From a virus: DNA of 39,765 nt. The stretch lies in the IMG/VR virus record IMGVR_UViG_3300042505_000662, positions 1-39,765 of that record. One strand, written 5' to 3'. A model generated the notes under the pieces. It did not search any database. It had not been told where the DNA came from and saw only the letters and a list, made by a program, of their open reading frames with translations. The translations under genes and the position numbers were made by a program. This document shows, one piece after another, positions 7,155 to 16,371 of the stretch (position 1 is the first letter of the stretch; each line of letters begins with the position of its first letter).

Positions 7155-9096
7155 CTCCAGCTTGACCAACATTTCCGCTTTGTGCATCCATCTGACTTTT
7201 GCGGACCATATAATCAATCAAAGCTCTGAGATTTTGATCGCGGTCATAACCTTGCGTAGTTAATACGCGCGCAATTTCACCATAAGAGTCTGTCGGATCG
7301 CGCTTGATAGAATCCGCAATCCACTGAACCAATTTTTTGCCTGTCGTGCCAGCAAGGCCAGAAAGCGTCATGTTAGGATTAATCATAGGCGTTTCTGATG
7401 ATGGCTCTGGCTTCATAGCTCTTGCAGCAGCTTGACGCTGTGCAGTTTGAGAGTTTTCTACAACCTTATTATGCGTATCGCGGAATTTAATCTCACGATC
7501 TATCGAGTTAATCACATTATCTGTTGGCTCTTGACCAAAGATTGTCGCTAGGCGGTCACGATTCCAATCGCCCTCGCCTTTAATGACATTCTTACCAGCC
7601 ACAACGTCATTTGCGCGCGTATCAAGGATACGATCTATTTCGCCTCTTGTGCCTTTAGCAAAAGCTGCGCGTTCGCCGGGCTCCATAGTGGCGTATTCTT
7701 GGTTTAAGCGCTCTGGGGTCATTGCTGTCTTGCCAGAGTCTAAAGCCTGAGTTCCCCTTTGAACTGCCTCTTGGCGACTAGCTAAAGATGACGAAGCTCT
7801 GTTAGCCTCCGCGTATCCAGGCACTTGAGTTTCTAAAATATTGTTTAACTGGCCACGCAGCAATCTTAATGTGCCTTGCTGACGATTAAGCGCACCAGCT
7901 GGAACTCCTAAACCTGGCTGATCATACTGTATGACGTTATCTAATTCTTGTTTAATAGCATGCAAATTATGAGCGTTGTCTTTTACAACTCTCATCCCAT
8001 TATTTCCTGGGACGGTTAGCATTTCGCGCGTATGCTCAAGAGCTCTTCTTTGATTGCCCTCACTACGGTCAATCATTCTATTTATTGTATTAAGCAAATC
8101 TCCAGTGTTTACGGGAGGAGCATTATCCAAGGCATTTGGATAATTTGTGCTGTCAACCGTTGACCGATGATTTTCAATATTTCTTGTGGCCTGCCAAGGA
8201 TCTTCCGCAGGGCCAAAAGCTCTATCAACGTCACTTTGAATCCGCTGATTGGCAGCTTGATTTCTAGTTGTTAAAGCGTTTTGTGCAGTTGTTCTACCGC
8301 TTTCACTGTTTAACGCTGCGCCTTGCAACTTACCAAGCAACGAAGGCCCAAGATCAGCCAACATAGCTTGATCGCCTAAACGACCAGCCTCGCCACGGAT
8401 ATTTGATATTTCATCAGCTTCAATTGCTGGAATAATATGCTTAGCAGCGTCTTTGCTTATTCCTTGCGGCCCCCTACTCAGCATGCCTCTTGCGCCAGAA
8501 TAGATTTGTCCAACTCCCCTAGCAGCTAAAGGCAATGTGCCACCAAGCAAGCCACCAGAAGCGCCACCGATAGCAACATGCTTTGCTGTATCAACCGGGC
8601 TTGTCAGATCGGGAGATTCAGAAGCTCCTTGAACCGCACCAATTCCCGCGCCAGCCGCTGCGCCATAGCCAGCCTTAGCTAAAAGACCAGCGCCTTTTGT
8701 AGCAGCGCCAATCGCTCCAACAGGAAGAACAGCGCTACCAAGTAAAGAGCCTGCAAAAGCGCCATAAGGGTGCTCTTGCTGAAATTGTTGATTAGCTTTT
8801 TTTACATCTGCAAGGTTTCCAGCGTAATCCTTCCCAGAGCCAGCAAGATAGTCATGAAAGGTTTGCATGCCTGCCATAGCTCTGTCGGAAAATGGAATCC
8901 CGCCTAAAATGGCTCTTGAAATTTGATCAGAAGAACTTTCTTTGCTTTGCGAAGGCTGATTAGCTGGCGCAGACTCCGTTTTAGCTTCTGGCGCAGCTAT
9001 ATTTAGCTTGCTAAACGCATCAAAGGCTTTTCTTTCATCAGGCGCATCTATTTCGTAGACAGAACCATCTTTACCTTTGATCTCGAAAGTTGGCAT
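7087..9096 (-). CDS. Probable internal/DNA-ejection protein (669 aa)
   Basis: The N-terminus (MPTFEIKGKDGSVYEIDAP) is a small beta motif common at the start of phage internal proteins. Residues about 105-200 are a Gly/Ala-rich, hydrophobic stretch, as in membrane-penetrating ejection proteins. The remainder is long, charged and helical. Size and position match P22 gp16, the largest of the ejection proteins, but sequence homology is not claimed. It is cotranslated with the 332-residue gene upstream (shared base at 9096). Confidence 0.65.
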   Translation of the reverse strand: MPTFEIKGKDGSVYEIDAPDERKAFDAFSKLNIAAPEAKTESAPANQPSQSKESSSDQISRAILGGIPFSDRAMAGMQTFHDYLAGSGKDYAGNLADVKKANQQFQQEHPYGAFAGSLLGSAVLPVGAIGAATKGAGLLAKAGYGAAAGAGIGAVQGASESPDLTSPVDTAKHVAIGGASGGLLGGTLPLAARGVGQIYSGARGMLSRGPQGISKDAAKHIIPAIEADEISNIRGEAGRLGDQAMLADLGPSLLGKLQGAALNSESGRTTAQNALTTRNQAANQRIQSDVDRAFGPAEDPWQATRNIENHRSTVDSTNYPNALDNAPPVNTGDLLNTINRMIDRSEGNQRRALEHTREMLTVPGNNGMRVVKDNAHNLHAIKQELDNVIQYDQPGLGVPAGALNRQQGTLRLLRGQLNNILETQVPGYAEANRASSSLASRQEAVQRGTQALDSGKTAMTPERLNQEYATMEPGERAAFAKGTRGEIDRILDTRANDVVAGKNVIKGEGDWNRDRLATIFGQEPTDNVINSIDREIKFRDTHNKVVENSQTAQRQAAARAMKPEPSSETPMINPNMTLSGLAGTTGKKLVQWIADSIKRDPTDSYGEIARVLTTQGYDRDQNLRALIDYMVRKSQMDAQSGNVGQAGAIGLGTLSNAASSDQQRRLAGQ

Positions 9097-10094
9097 TAGT
9101 TCTTCCTTTTAATTCCAACGCCGTCAATGATCGTAGAGCCGCCAACTGGAATTGGCGCAAACTGACCTTTTTGTAATTCTTTAAATTTCTGGAATGGATT
9201 AGGCATATCTCTCAATTGAGTAATTGCATCCTTTTGAGAGATTTCACCCGTTAAAGCTTTTTCAGCAATTGCTGCGCGATCTAATTTAAACTGCGCAAGA
9301 CCCGCCAATGTGGACTCAATGATAGAATTACCTTCTGGCGTCCGTATTAGGTTAGGCAAAGCTGACTTAAACATTTTAATGTCCAAATCAGAAGATGAGC
9401 CAGAACCAGGAACACGTTGCGAAGGCGTCATTTTATCAACGATAGAATTATATGCTTCTATCTTGCCAACATTATCGCCTAGCTTGATACCGTATTCTGC
9501 TAGTTTACCTCTAGCCGCAGCAGAAAGGCCGGTTCCTACATCGCCGCCTAAATCATGCAACTGCGAAATTAATCCCATATCCATTCTGGCTGTGTCGCCT
9601 TCTTTGGATAAATCTGAGAAACGACCAGCAACGCTTTTGCCAGCTTCTTCAGCAAACTTTGTTTCGCCTTTTTGCTCAGGCATTTGAATTGTTGTCTGAG
9701 GCGTTCCAACAGAATGCGGCGTTCCTTTGGAATCATACCAAGCATCCACTCCTGCAGGCGTCTTGCCCCAATGACCCGGATTAGTTTCTGATTGACCCGG
9801 TATTGCCTGACTTCCAGCTGCAGGATTGCTAGGATCGTAAAACCGCTGTGTGCCAGAAGCGTCAGTGAACATGCTGTAAGTTGGCTTAGCGGCTTTAGCT
9901 ATTTGCGCATCTCTTAATTGCTTTTGCTGTTGCAATAATTGATTAGCCTGGACGTTTTGGAATCCTTGAGCAAGCGCAGGGCCTGTGCCTCTACGAGATA
10001 AAAGTCCCATGCCCAATGCAATAAGCGGATCTCCAGGCCCACCAGCGCCGTAGAGGTTTCCTATTCCGTTTTGGAAATCATCAAGGATTGCCAT
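9096..10094 (-). CDS. Probable internal/ejection protein (332 aa)
   Basis: The N-terminus has Gly-rich segments (GNLYGAGGPGDPLIALGMG), followed by a Gln-rich helix (QANQLLQQQKQLRDAQ) and a helical charged C-terminal half. It is the second of three consecutive genes of this type between the tail accessory genes and the muramidase gene, where P22 has its ejection genes 7, 20 and 16. No enzymatic motif is visible. Confidence 0.6.
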   Translation of the reverse strand: MAILDDFQNGIGNLYGAGGPGDPLIALGMGLLSRRGTGPALAQGFQNVQANQLLQQQKQLRDAQIAKAAKPTYSMFTDASGTQRFYDPSNPAAGSQAIPGQSETNPGHWGKTPAGVDAWYDSKGTPHSVGTPQTTIQMPEQKGETKFAEEAGKSVAGRFSDLSKEGDTARMDMGLISQLHDLGGDVGTGLSAAARGKLAEYGIKLGDNVGKIEAYNSIVDKMTPSQRVPGSGSSSDLDIKMFKSALPNLIRTPEGNSIIESTLAGLAQFKLDRAAIAEKALTGEISQKDAITQLRDMPNPFQKFKELQKGQFAPIPVGGSTIIDGVGIKRKN

Positions 10095-10106
10095 TTATGT
10101 CCCCGC

Positions 10107-11081
10107 TTAAGCTAGGCTAAAAAGTGATTTAAAACCGCCAGCCTTGCCAAAGTTAGCAAGCGATCCAATTCCACCAAGCAAGCCGCCTGCAATCATTTGG
10201 CCTGTGCTTGGGTTTGTGTTTTGAACTGGCTGCTGACCAAAGCTGCTTGATGTTGAGTTAGAACTACTTGTTCCACCCATGCTGCCAATGCCTTGACCAG
10301 CGCCTATAAGATTTTGAACATTTTGCCATGGCGTATTGCGATTAGCGTCAATAACGGACTGAGCGTAATCCATGCGCTGACCGCCTACACTGGACTGCGT
10401 GTTAGCGTCGGCTGTAAGCGGATTATAATAACTCGCTAGTGCATTGCCACCATTCATGACGTTATTGATGCCTTGCTGGCCTATGCCTGCTACGCCAGTT
10501 CCTATGCCATTTAAACCATTAATTGCGTTAAACTGATTTTGAACCTGATTGCCGTAATCAGTATATCGAAGGTTATTTTCATTTGCGCCTAGCTGACGGG
10601 CGGCATTTCCACCCCAAGCAGCAGAACCATAACGACCAGCCTTACCGTAGCTGGCATTTAAAGAATCCATTGTATCGGCGTTAGTTTTAGCAATAATTGC
10701 ATCTAACATAGGATTGTTTTGAAGCATTGAGCCGTTAGCGTATGGCGTCAAATAACTGGCATTTTGCTTAAGCATATCCATGCCATATTGCATGGGAGCG
10801 CCAATGCCGCCGTTGCCTAATATACCCTGTAAGCCATTTATGCCTGCAGCAGCTGCGTTGCTGGTTGCGCCCTGACCGGCAATTCCCAACAAAGCATTTT
10901 GACCAGCTGTGACATTGGGGTCCATCGCCGCAATTGTCGGCAATGAATTAGAGTTATTATATGCGTCAATTGCACCTGTTGCGCCCGTATTGAGAAGTGG
11001 AATAGCGGGAGCGTATGGGTTTGTTGACGAGTTTGAGCTCGTGCTAGTCGTTTGAAACGATGGCAGAAGCGAATAGCTCAT
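10107..11081 (-). CDS. Probable internal/ejection protein, Asn/Gly/Ala-rich (324 aa)
   Basis: Low-complexity Asn, Gly, Ala and Ser content throughout, with NASYGKAGRYGSAAWGGNAA in the middle and a Gly-rich hydrophobic C-terminus (IAGGLLGGIGSLANFGKAGG). It is the first of the three consecutive ejection-type genes. It may act with the other two to form the channel across the cell envelope. The role is inferred from position and composition. Confidence 0.6.
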   Translation of the reverse strand: MSYSLLPSFQTTSTSSNSSTNPYAPAIPLLNTGATGAIDAYNNSNSLPTIAAMDPNVTAGQNALLGIAGQGATSNAAAAGINGLQGILGNGGIGAPMQYGMDMLKQNASYLTPYANGSMLQNNPMLDAIIAKTNADTMDSLNASYGKAGRYGSAAWGGNAARQLGANENNLRYTDYGNQVQNQFNAINGLNGIGTGVAGIGQQGINNVMNGGNALASYYNPLTADANTQSSVGGQRMDYAQSVIDANRNTPWQNVQNLIGAGQGIGSMGGTSSSNSTSSSFGQQPVQNTNPSTGQMIAGGLLGGIGSLANFGKAGGFKSLFSLA

Positions 11082-11087
11082 TTTATT

Positions 11088-11396
11088 TTATCCTATAGCT
11101 ATGTAGCCAAACGTGCGATCAGTTTGGGCGTTATTTGCATGCGTTACAGTAAATGTTTTATTCCCAACGCTTGACACATATGTCGTCGATATTGCCGCAG
11201 CCGCGTTTGCTGTTGTCGGAGTAAAGAAAACATAAGCAGAATCTGCGCAGTAAGGCTGACTCACCGTTGTAGTCGTCGCGCCAGCTGTTAGCGTAAATGT
11301 TCCAGTAGCGTTTGAGCGCCCTTGAGAAAGCTGACGAATGGCCTCTACTATTCTTTGTATGTTTTTATCTTCTGGCGTCGGAAGCGTAGACAGCAT
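11088..11396 (-). CDS. Small structural protein (102 aa)
   Basis: The N-terminal helix (IQRIVEAIRQLSQGR) is followed by about 70 residues of Thr/Ala-rich beta strands. Short proteins of this build are found in phage tail regions. It is coupled to the gp10-like gene by a shared base at 11396. It may be a head-tail or tail-tip component. No family name can be given. Confidence 0.65.
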   Translation of the reverse strand: MLSTLPTPEDKNIQRIVEAIRQLSQGRSNATGTFTLTAGATTTTVSQPYCADSAYVFFTPTTANAAAAISTTYVSSVGNKTFTVTHANNAQTDRTFGYIAIG

Positions 11397-13108
11397 TACC
11401 GCAGTCCGCTTGGCTTAGCCGTTACATCTACTGAGCGAATATACGACCAGCTGCTTCCTGCAGGGATTCTTGCCCGAACTGTATTATATCGAGCGTTTGC
11501 CCTAACCGCCGCATAACCCCTAACGCCAATCGACGACTCTGAACCTGTCGTTATGGTGTCAATTAGACGATCCCGCGATCTTACCGAAAACACCGCAGAG
11601 GATGAATCTCCAACAGGCGCGACGTTTTGCACAAATGTCCTAACGCCGTTTCCTATCGCGCCTTCTGGCGTATCAAGGATAGCCTCCAGATAAGGGCCAT
11701 TTAAATAACCCATTTGTCCAGCGCTTGAGACAACGCCTAACTGCTGCAGATAATTATAATCATAGTTATCCAGCGAGAAGGGCAGTCTATCCAAGCCATC
11801 TAATTGCTTAGCGGTATGCGTCCCTGATTGCGATCCGCTTGTGTTTATTGCTGAGCCGCCTTTTGTGGCTGATAGCTGGAAAGTATTAGTCGTGGCATTA
11901 ATAACATAATAAGTTGTTCCAGCCGTTAGCCCTGTTGGCAATGTGCCAGTTGTTGTAATTTGAACGCCATATCCGTTAGGAATGCCATGGGAAGCCCAAG
12001 TTACAACGCAAGGCGAAGCAATCGTTAAAGTTACAGTCGAGCTATTATAAACAAGACTATCTAACCCATCGAGGGTTGATGATAGCTGTAACATTGGCGT
12101 AGCGGCTATGGTGTTAATTTCACCATATGAAAACCGATCTAGTGACCAATCGTAAATCAAAACTTTGTTTAAAGTATTAGCTACCGCGCTTGAATAACTT
12201 TTATAAAACCACAAAACACGTGTATTGTTTGGATCTGTTGCTCCAACAATGTTTCTGTGATCCGTTGTATCTACATCAGCCAACATAGTTAGATTTATGC
12301 GATTAGCGCCAATAGGCGTAATCTGGCCTGATAAATCAATTTTATAAAAGCCATCCGTAGACATGAAAAACGTCATGCTGCCGCTTTTGCAAATTGAATA
12401 GCGCATCAAACAGCCTTTGTTGTCCGATATACGCTGAAACTCAAATATGTTTGGCGGGCCTGTATAGATCATTCGGCGAATAGCGCGCTCTTGGAATATA
12501 ATCCCAAATTCGCCACCAGATACGCCTTGAACAAAACCTCCGTCTGGGAACTCTTGATAATCAGACTGATTAGTTCCAGGCGTCCATGATGTTACATCAT
12601 TAAACCCTGACCAATGAACACGGTTAGGATTTGCCGTCAAAGATGATAAAACAACAAAGTCGCCAACAACAGCGCATCTTCTTGCTTGCGGAGGTGATCC
12701 GGTTAAATCAGCAAAATTGGATGAAGAACCAAGTGTGTAAAGTTGTGGATTATTGTTATTTGTAGTTGCAATCAGCTGGTTGCCAAATTGGCAAAAGTCC
12801 CACATCTCTCTTGCGGTCAAATTGTAATTACCGCCCGATGTTCTTGTCACATCATCCCATACGCGGGTTGTGCCATTTAGCTTGTATAACTTAGTGTCAT
12901 TACCGCCAAATATAGCAGATGAACCATCCGATTGAACCGTTCCAGTAACACCCCGGCAATAACCAGACATGGCCTCTGTAAAAGGCAAAACAGAACCAAG
13001 AGGCCCATAACCGTCAGGCAAAGGAACGACATTTTTAACATAGCTGGACTTTGCGGTTCCAACGCTATGAATATCTGGCTCATATGGCCCAAATGGAATT
13101 TCTGCCAT
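11396..13108 (-). CDS. Tail accessory protein, P22 gp10-like
   Basis: A 570-residue, beta-rich protein starting MAEIPFGPYEPDIHSVGTAKS. It has repeated blade-like strands with conserved Trp, Tyr and Gly spacing. Proteins of this class are the packaged-DNA stabilisation/tail hub proteins that plug the portal after the gp4-type adaptor. It sits immediately downstream of that adaptor, the same order as in P22. A short stretch around residues 355-440 (CVVTWASHGIPNGY) resembles a common phage Ig-like/beta insert and may be a later addition. Confidence 0.7.
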   Translation of the reverse strand: MAEIPFGPYEPDIHSVGTAKSSYVKNVVPLPDGYGPLGSVLPFTEAMSGYCRGVTGTVQSDGSSAIFGGNDTKLYKLNGTTRVWDDVTRTSGGNYNLTAREMWDFCQFGNQLIATTNNNNPQLYTLGSSSNFADLTGSPPQARRCAVVGDFVVLSSLTANPNRVHWSGFNDVTSWTPGTNQSDYQEFPDGGFVQGVSGGEFGIIFQERAIRRMIYTGPPNIFEFQRISDNKGCLMRYSICKSGSMTFFMSTDGFYKIDLSGQITPIGANRINLTMLADVDTTDHRNIVGATDPNNTRVLWFYKSYSSAVANTLNKVLIYDWSLDRFSYGEINTIAATPMLQLSSTLDGLDSLVYNSSTVTLTIASPCVVTWASHGIPNGYGVQITTTGTLPTGLTAGTTYYVINATTNTFQLSATKGGSAINTSGSQSGTHTAKQLDGLDRLPFSLDNYDYNYLQQLGVVSSAGQMGYLNGPYLEAILDTPEGAIGNGVRTFVQNVAPVGDSSSAVFSVRSRDRLIDTITTGSESSIGVRGYAAVRANARYNTVRARIPAGSSWSYIRSVDVTAKPSGLR

Positions 13109-13109
13109 G

Positions 13110-13832
13110 TCAGAAATCCACCGGCTGAATATAACCCGTTCTAATCATATTGTCTGTTGTCGCCGCCAAGCTATCTAAGGCTTCATTTTCAGCTGCTAAA
13201 TATGCTGCTGTTGAATCCGCATCCATTATGACTTCTTGACAAAGGATGCGTTTGGCGCAGTTGCGGATAAGCCGCTCTGCATCAATCATCCAAGGGTTAT
13301 TTGTTTCCGTATCATCCAGTGGCGCATCTAATTGAAGATGACCAACAACTTGCATCGGATAAATAGCGTTAGGAATAGGCGAGAAAGAAAACGTTTGATT
13401 ACTATACATATAATTATAAGGCTGACCCTTAAAATTAGGCATTTGATTAATGCGATAAATGGTCGGATCAATTCGCTTTACGCGAAAGTTATTGACGCCA
13501 ACGGTCACAAAGACATCGTCAACGTCATAGAATACTGGAATAGGATATTCATATTCTGAGCCTGTTAGCTCAAGCATCAAATATCCAGATTCACCGTCGA
13601 GAACGAGGCCGTCCGCGTTTTGGCTTATCATCGGGTTGCGGGCTGCATAGGTCTCCTGATTGGGAACCGTCAGAAACGTGTAGCCGTTCGGACCCGTCTC
13701 GTTGAAATAGAATCTTTTTCGTTGGTAATGCGTTATTGCGTCGTTTATCGCTAACGCTATTTGCGAGGTCAGGTCTGAGCGAGACAGTTCGTCCGCTACC
13801 CTTGCCTTCATGTCGGCCAGCGTTCCTGCCAT
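13110..13832 (-). CDS. Head-tail adaptor, P22 gp4-like
   Basis: A 240-residue protein. The N-terminus ADMKARVADELSRSD...QIALAINDAITHYQRKRFYFNE is the usual start of gp4-like tail accessory factors, helical and followed by a beta-rich middle. The C-terminus is again helical. In P22 this protein joins the portal ring and extends the channel towards gp10. It lies between the capsid-associated gene and the gp10-like gene, which supports the call. Confidence 0.75.
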   Translation of the reverse strand: MAGTLADMKARVADELSRSDLTSQIALAINDAITHYQRKRFYFNETGPNGYTFLTVPNQETYAARNPMISQNADGLVLDGESGYLMLELTGSEYEYPIPVFYDVDDVFVTVGVNNFRVKRIDPTIYRINQMPNFKGQPYNYMYSNQTFSFSPIPNAIYPMQVVGHLQLDAPLDDTETNNPWMIDAERLIRNCAKRILCQEVIMDADSTAAYLAAENEALDSLAATTDNMIRTGYIQPVDF

Positions 13833-13897
13833 CTTCGTCCCTTAATTGCTCTCGTGAAAATTCTAGCCAAAGCAGAGCGTGAATGCTCATAAGTGAT

Positions 13898-13917
13898 GCG
13901 GGGGATTTCTCCCCCGC
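13898..13917 (-). other. Intergenic RNA hairpin downstream of capsid genes
   Basis: GCGGGGGA and TCCCCCGC form a perfect 8-bp stem with a 4-base loop, 10 bases past the stop of the 140-residue gene. No T run follows, so it is probably not a full terminator. It could protect the upstream capsid mRNA from 3' exonucleases or lower expression of downstream tail genes. Confidence 0.55.
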
Positions 13918-13926
13918 CTCCTATAG

Positions 13927-14349
13927 TTAAGCGTTAGCGTTGTCGGTCGTCATATACTCAACGATAATGACAGCAGCGCCTGCAGAAGCAGCCGTTCCTG
14001 TCGGAATGTATGAGCAATAAACAGCCTGATCCGCTGACATCTTGGCCCAACCACCCGAAGCAGCCGGAGCGCCCGTGTAGTTGCCTGCAGTGCCGGACGT
14101 AATCGAAGCCGAAGCCGCGATTTCCGCGCCGGTTGCAGTAATGCCAACCGTTATTGGATTTGTGGTGCCTGCGTTAAACGCCGTGGTGACACGAGCCACC
14201 CAACGCAGGATAATTGCGTTAGCTGGAATGGTGCCAATCTGCACACCAGATGATGCACCTGTCGTGTTATACGCAAGCTGAAAAGCAAGCGTTTGAGTGA
14301 CAGGCATTTTGACGTCACGAGCGCTTGAGCCCGCTGTTCCTGTAGCCAT
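13927..14349 (-). CDS. Probable capsid decoration/structural protein (140 aa)
   Basis: The protein is Ala/Thr/Gly-rich and predicted beta throughout, with no charged helices. It follows the major capsid gene and is preceded by a strong ribosome site (AAGGAGG), fitting a highly expressed virion protein. Small proteins directly after N4-gp56-type capsid genes are often decoration or head-stabilising proteins. Homology is not certain. Confidence 0.6.
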   Translation of the reverse strand: MATGTAGSSARDVKMPVTQTLAFQLAYNTTGASSGVQIGTIPANAIILRWVARVTTAFNAGTTNPITVGITATGAEIAASASITSGTAGNYTGAPAASGGWAKMSADQAVYCSYIPTGTAASAGAAVIIVEYMTTDNANA

Positions 14350-14365
14350 TGTCTAGCCCTCCTTC

Positions 14366-15421
14366 TTAGTGTGAAACTGCGTAGGTGGGCATAAGGACCG
14401 TGGCAAAGTCCGCCGAATTGAAGACGGTCTTTTTGAGGCCGAAAATCGTGCCAGCTGCAACGCCGAAACGATTGTCATAGTCAAAAAGCTTCTCAACCCA
14501 GGTGAATTTGCTAGGTCCATTCTCCTGACCGAACGCAAGCATTGCAGCCTGCGCACCGCAGAGAACAGCGCGACGAACGTTGCCAGCACCAGCAGCCGAA
14601 GATGATGGAGCAACAGGCAGACGATTCCAGCGATACAACAGAACGCCATTGTATTCGCCAAGCGCACCAGTGAAGATTGGGTTTTCTTCAATCTGGCCAC
14701 CCGTCAAGACGGCTTTCTGAATGTCGAGCCACTGGCCCGTGCTGGTGTTCGTGCGAAGATCCGTAACCTGATAATCGTGCAGGAACGCAACATAGTAGTC
14801 ACGGCCATTGATTTTCAGAGGACGAACCATCGGAGAGAGCGTTCTAGCTTTCTCAACTGCCTTATCAATCATTGACAGCGTAAACGTGTCAGATGAGTTG
14901 ATAAGATTTTCCGTGTTACGCGAAGAGTTCGCATAAACGATGTTGGTCGGCGCAATCGTAGCCTGGTTGCCGGAATAGCGCGTATCAGAAACGCCCGTAT
15001 TGCCGGTAATCTGGTTAGCGAAAGCAAAGTCGAGGCGGTTAGCCCACCAATCCGACAGCGAATCTTTACATTCCTGACGAAGATCGAAAGGAACGCGCTG
15101 CTCAGAAACGCGACCGCCCGTAACGTGAGCATGACGAAGCTGGTCAATTAGAACAGCATCCGAATAAGTCGTGAGCGACTCTTCGTTGCCTTCTAATACA
15201 CCATCGCCAAGCACACCGTCGCCGGAAGCTTGCATGCGGAGACCATAGGTAACCTTGTCACCAGGGCCTTTAGAAGTTTCGGTCCGCTGCTGGATAAGGG
15301 AGCCCGCGCCAGTGCCAACGAAATTGGCAAAGTAAGTCTTTTTAAGAGCTTCAACCGCGAGTTCCTTCGACCAGAGCTTGACCGCGAGGGCGTCATTTAC
15401 GCCATAGCTTGTCGTAGCCAT
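14366..15421 (-). CDS. Major capsid protein, N4-gp56 family
   Basis: A 351-residue protein whose opening (YGVNDALAVKLWSKELAVEA), GPGDKVTYGLRMQASGDGV, and the LTTYSDAVLIDQLRHAHVTGG stretch match the N4-gp56 family of HK97-fold coat proteins as I know it. The C-terminus ends with GAQAAMLAFGQENGPSKFTW and a strand. It is preceded by AAAGGAG eight bases before ATG. It is the most abundant protein of the head. It is separated from its scaffold gene by the fibre cassette. Confidence 0.9.
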   Translation of the reverse strand: MATTSYGVNDALAVKLWSKELAVEALKKTYFANFVGTGAGSLIQQRTETSKGPGDKVTYGLRMQASGDGVLGDGVLEGNEESLTTYSDAVLIDQLRHAHVTGGRVSEQRVPFDLRQECKDSLSDWWANRLDFAFANQITGNTGVSDTRYSGNQATIAPTNIVYANSSRNTENLINSSDTFTLSMIDKAVEKARTLSPMVRPLKINGRDYYVAFLHDYQVTDLRTNTSTGQWLDIQKAVLTGGQIEENPIFTGALGEYNGVLLYRWNRLPVAPSSSAAGAGNVRRAVLCGAQAAMLAFGQENGPSKFTWVEKLFDYDNRFGVAAGTIFGLKKTVFNSADFATVLMPTYAVSH

Positions 15422-15619
15422 TGTGGCTGCTCCTTTAAGTTGTCAAAGTTTCGGTGATTGCCCCTGTGACGCCGGAAACATGCGCAGCCGGGTAGTTTAT
15501 CGTCCGCAATAGGCTCAGACGTTTGTCGCGTATCGTGCGAAATCCCGCAGAAAACTAAGGCGTTTCTTACCGGCTTATATCGAAAGCCACCCGCAGACTA
15601 AATTAAGCGTTAGTCGCGC
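15422..15619. other. Intergenic leader before the capsid gene (198 bases)
   Basis: This is the longest untranslated gap in the late structural operon and forms the leader of the capsid gene. It holds a strong ribosome site (AAAGGAG) just before 15421 and a short inverted repeat near 15536-15549 (TGCGAAATCCCGCA, four-base arms). I see no convincing promoter or terminator and no open frame worth calling. Confidence 0.4.
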
Positions 15620-15973
15620 TTATGATAGAAACTTCAGCTTGTAAGCAGTGCTCGCGTAGAACGCTCCAAGTTCGTCAAGCTGGTTTTCTATAACTTGGTT
15701 GTTTTTAGCTATTGCATCGCGGTTTTCAGCAATCCAATTAGCCTCATCAACAATCTGGTTTAATATATCATCTTTGCTATAAGCTAAAGGCTTTACTTCC
15801 TTAAGCAGCCCATAGCAGCCTTGATATACCTCAATCGTGGAATCTATGTGTTCTATAATCTCATCATAAAATTCGCCTAAAGCCATATGCTCAGCGAATG
15901 ATTTAGTCGCCCAATGCGCTAAATGAACCGAATCCCGCAACGCAAATGAACGGGCAACAAGTTCTTCGATCAT
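15620..15973 (-). CDS. Dps/ferritin-like small phage protein (DUF5856-like)
   Basis: This gene encodes 117 residues, all helical. The stretch HLAHWATKSFAEHMALGEFY followed by a helix with DEIIEHIDSTIEVYQG has the His, His, Glu/Asp spacing of Dps-like four-helix proteins and resembles the DUF5856 proteins of marine phages. Whether it binds iron is not known; the family link is from memory of the pattern. It closes the fibre cassette, just upstream of the capsid gene leader. Confidence 0.6.
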   Translation of the reverse strand: MIEELVARSFALRDSVHLAHWATKSFAEHMALGEFYDEIIEHIDSTIEVYQGCYGLLKEVKPLAYSKDDILNQIVDEANWIAENRDAIAKNNQVIENQLDELGAFYASTAYKLKFLS

Positions 15974-15982
15974 AGCGAAACC

Positions 15983-16369
15983 TTATTGTGCGGGAGATGT
16001 TGGCTGCGGCTCTACTAGAACCCAAGACTGTGTTGCTTCATCCCAAGTATAAACCTTGCCATCATTTGGATAAGGAACAGGAGCCTCCCAATCCAAAGTT
16101 GTCGTGTTTAATATCCACGATGGATAAGGCTTTGGCGGGATGAAAGCGTCATATTGACGGTCATATGTGTAACCAATCCCAGCATAGCGTTTGCGGAATT
16201 TGCCGTTGTAACTTGTTTGAACCCAGTTACCGCCAAACAACCTCTGGCAAAATGCAATTCCTATGCTTTCAATTTCTTCGCCTGTTTGTCCGTCTGATGT
16301 ATCGTTGTTTGATACAACTATCACGCGAAGAACAACATCATTGTTGTCCAGTTCTGCAAAATGCGCCAT
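15983..16369 (-). CDS. Phage virion-associated unknown (128 aa)
   Basis: The segments MAHFAELDNNDVVLRVIVV, WVQTSYNGKFRKRYAGIG and DAFIPPKPYPSW form a pattern I have seen in many aquatic-phage proteins of unknown function, usually beside fibre genes. It is likely a small soluble protein ending in a W-rich beta motif (YTWDEATQSWV). Role unknown; the neighbourhood suggests tail fibre assembly or decoration. Confidence 0.65.
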   Translation of the reverse strand: MAHFAELDNNDVVLRVIVVSNNDTSDGQTGEEIESIGIAFCQRLFGGNWVQTSYNGKFRKRYAGIGYTYDRQYDAFIPPKPYPSWILNTTTLDWEAPVPYPNDGKVYTWDEATQSWVLVEPQPTSPAQ

Positions 16370-16371
16370 TG

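Noticed and set aside
9310-9687. 125-codon plus-strand frame
   Set aside because: Antisense to the 332-residue virion gene, no ribosome site, no coding-like features.
15422-15619. A promoter for the capsid gene
   Set aside because: No pair of -35/-10 boxes at good spacing was found; left as an untranslated leader.
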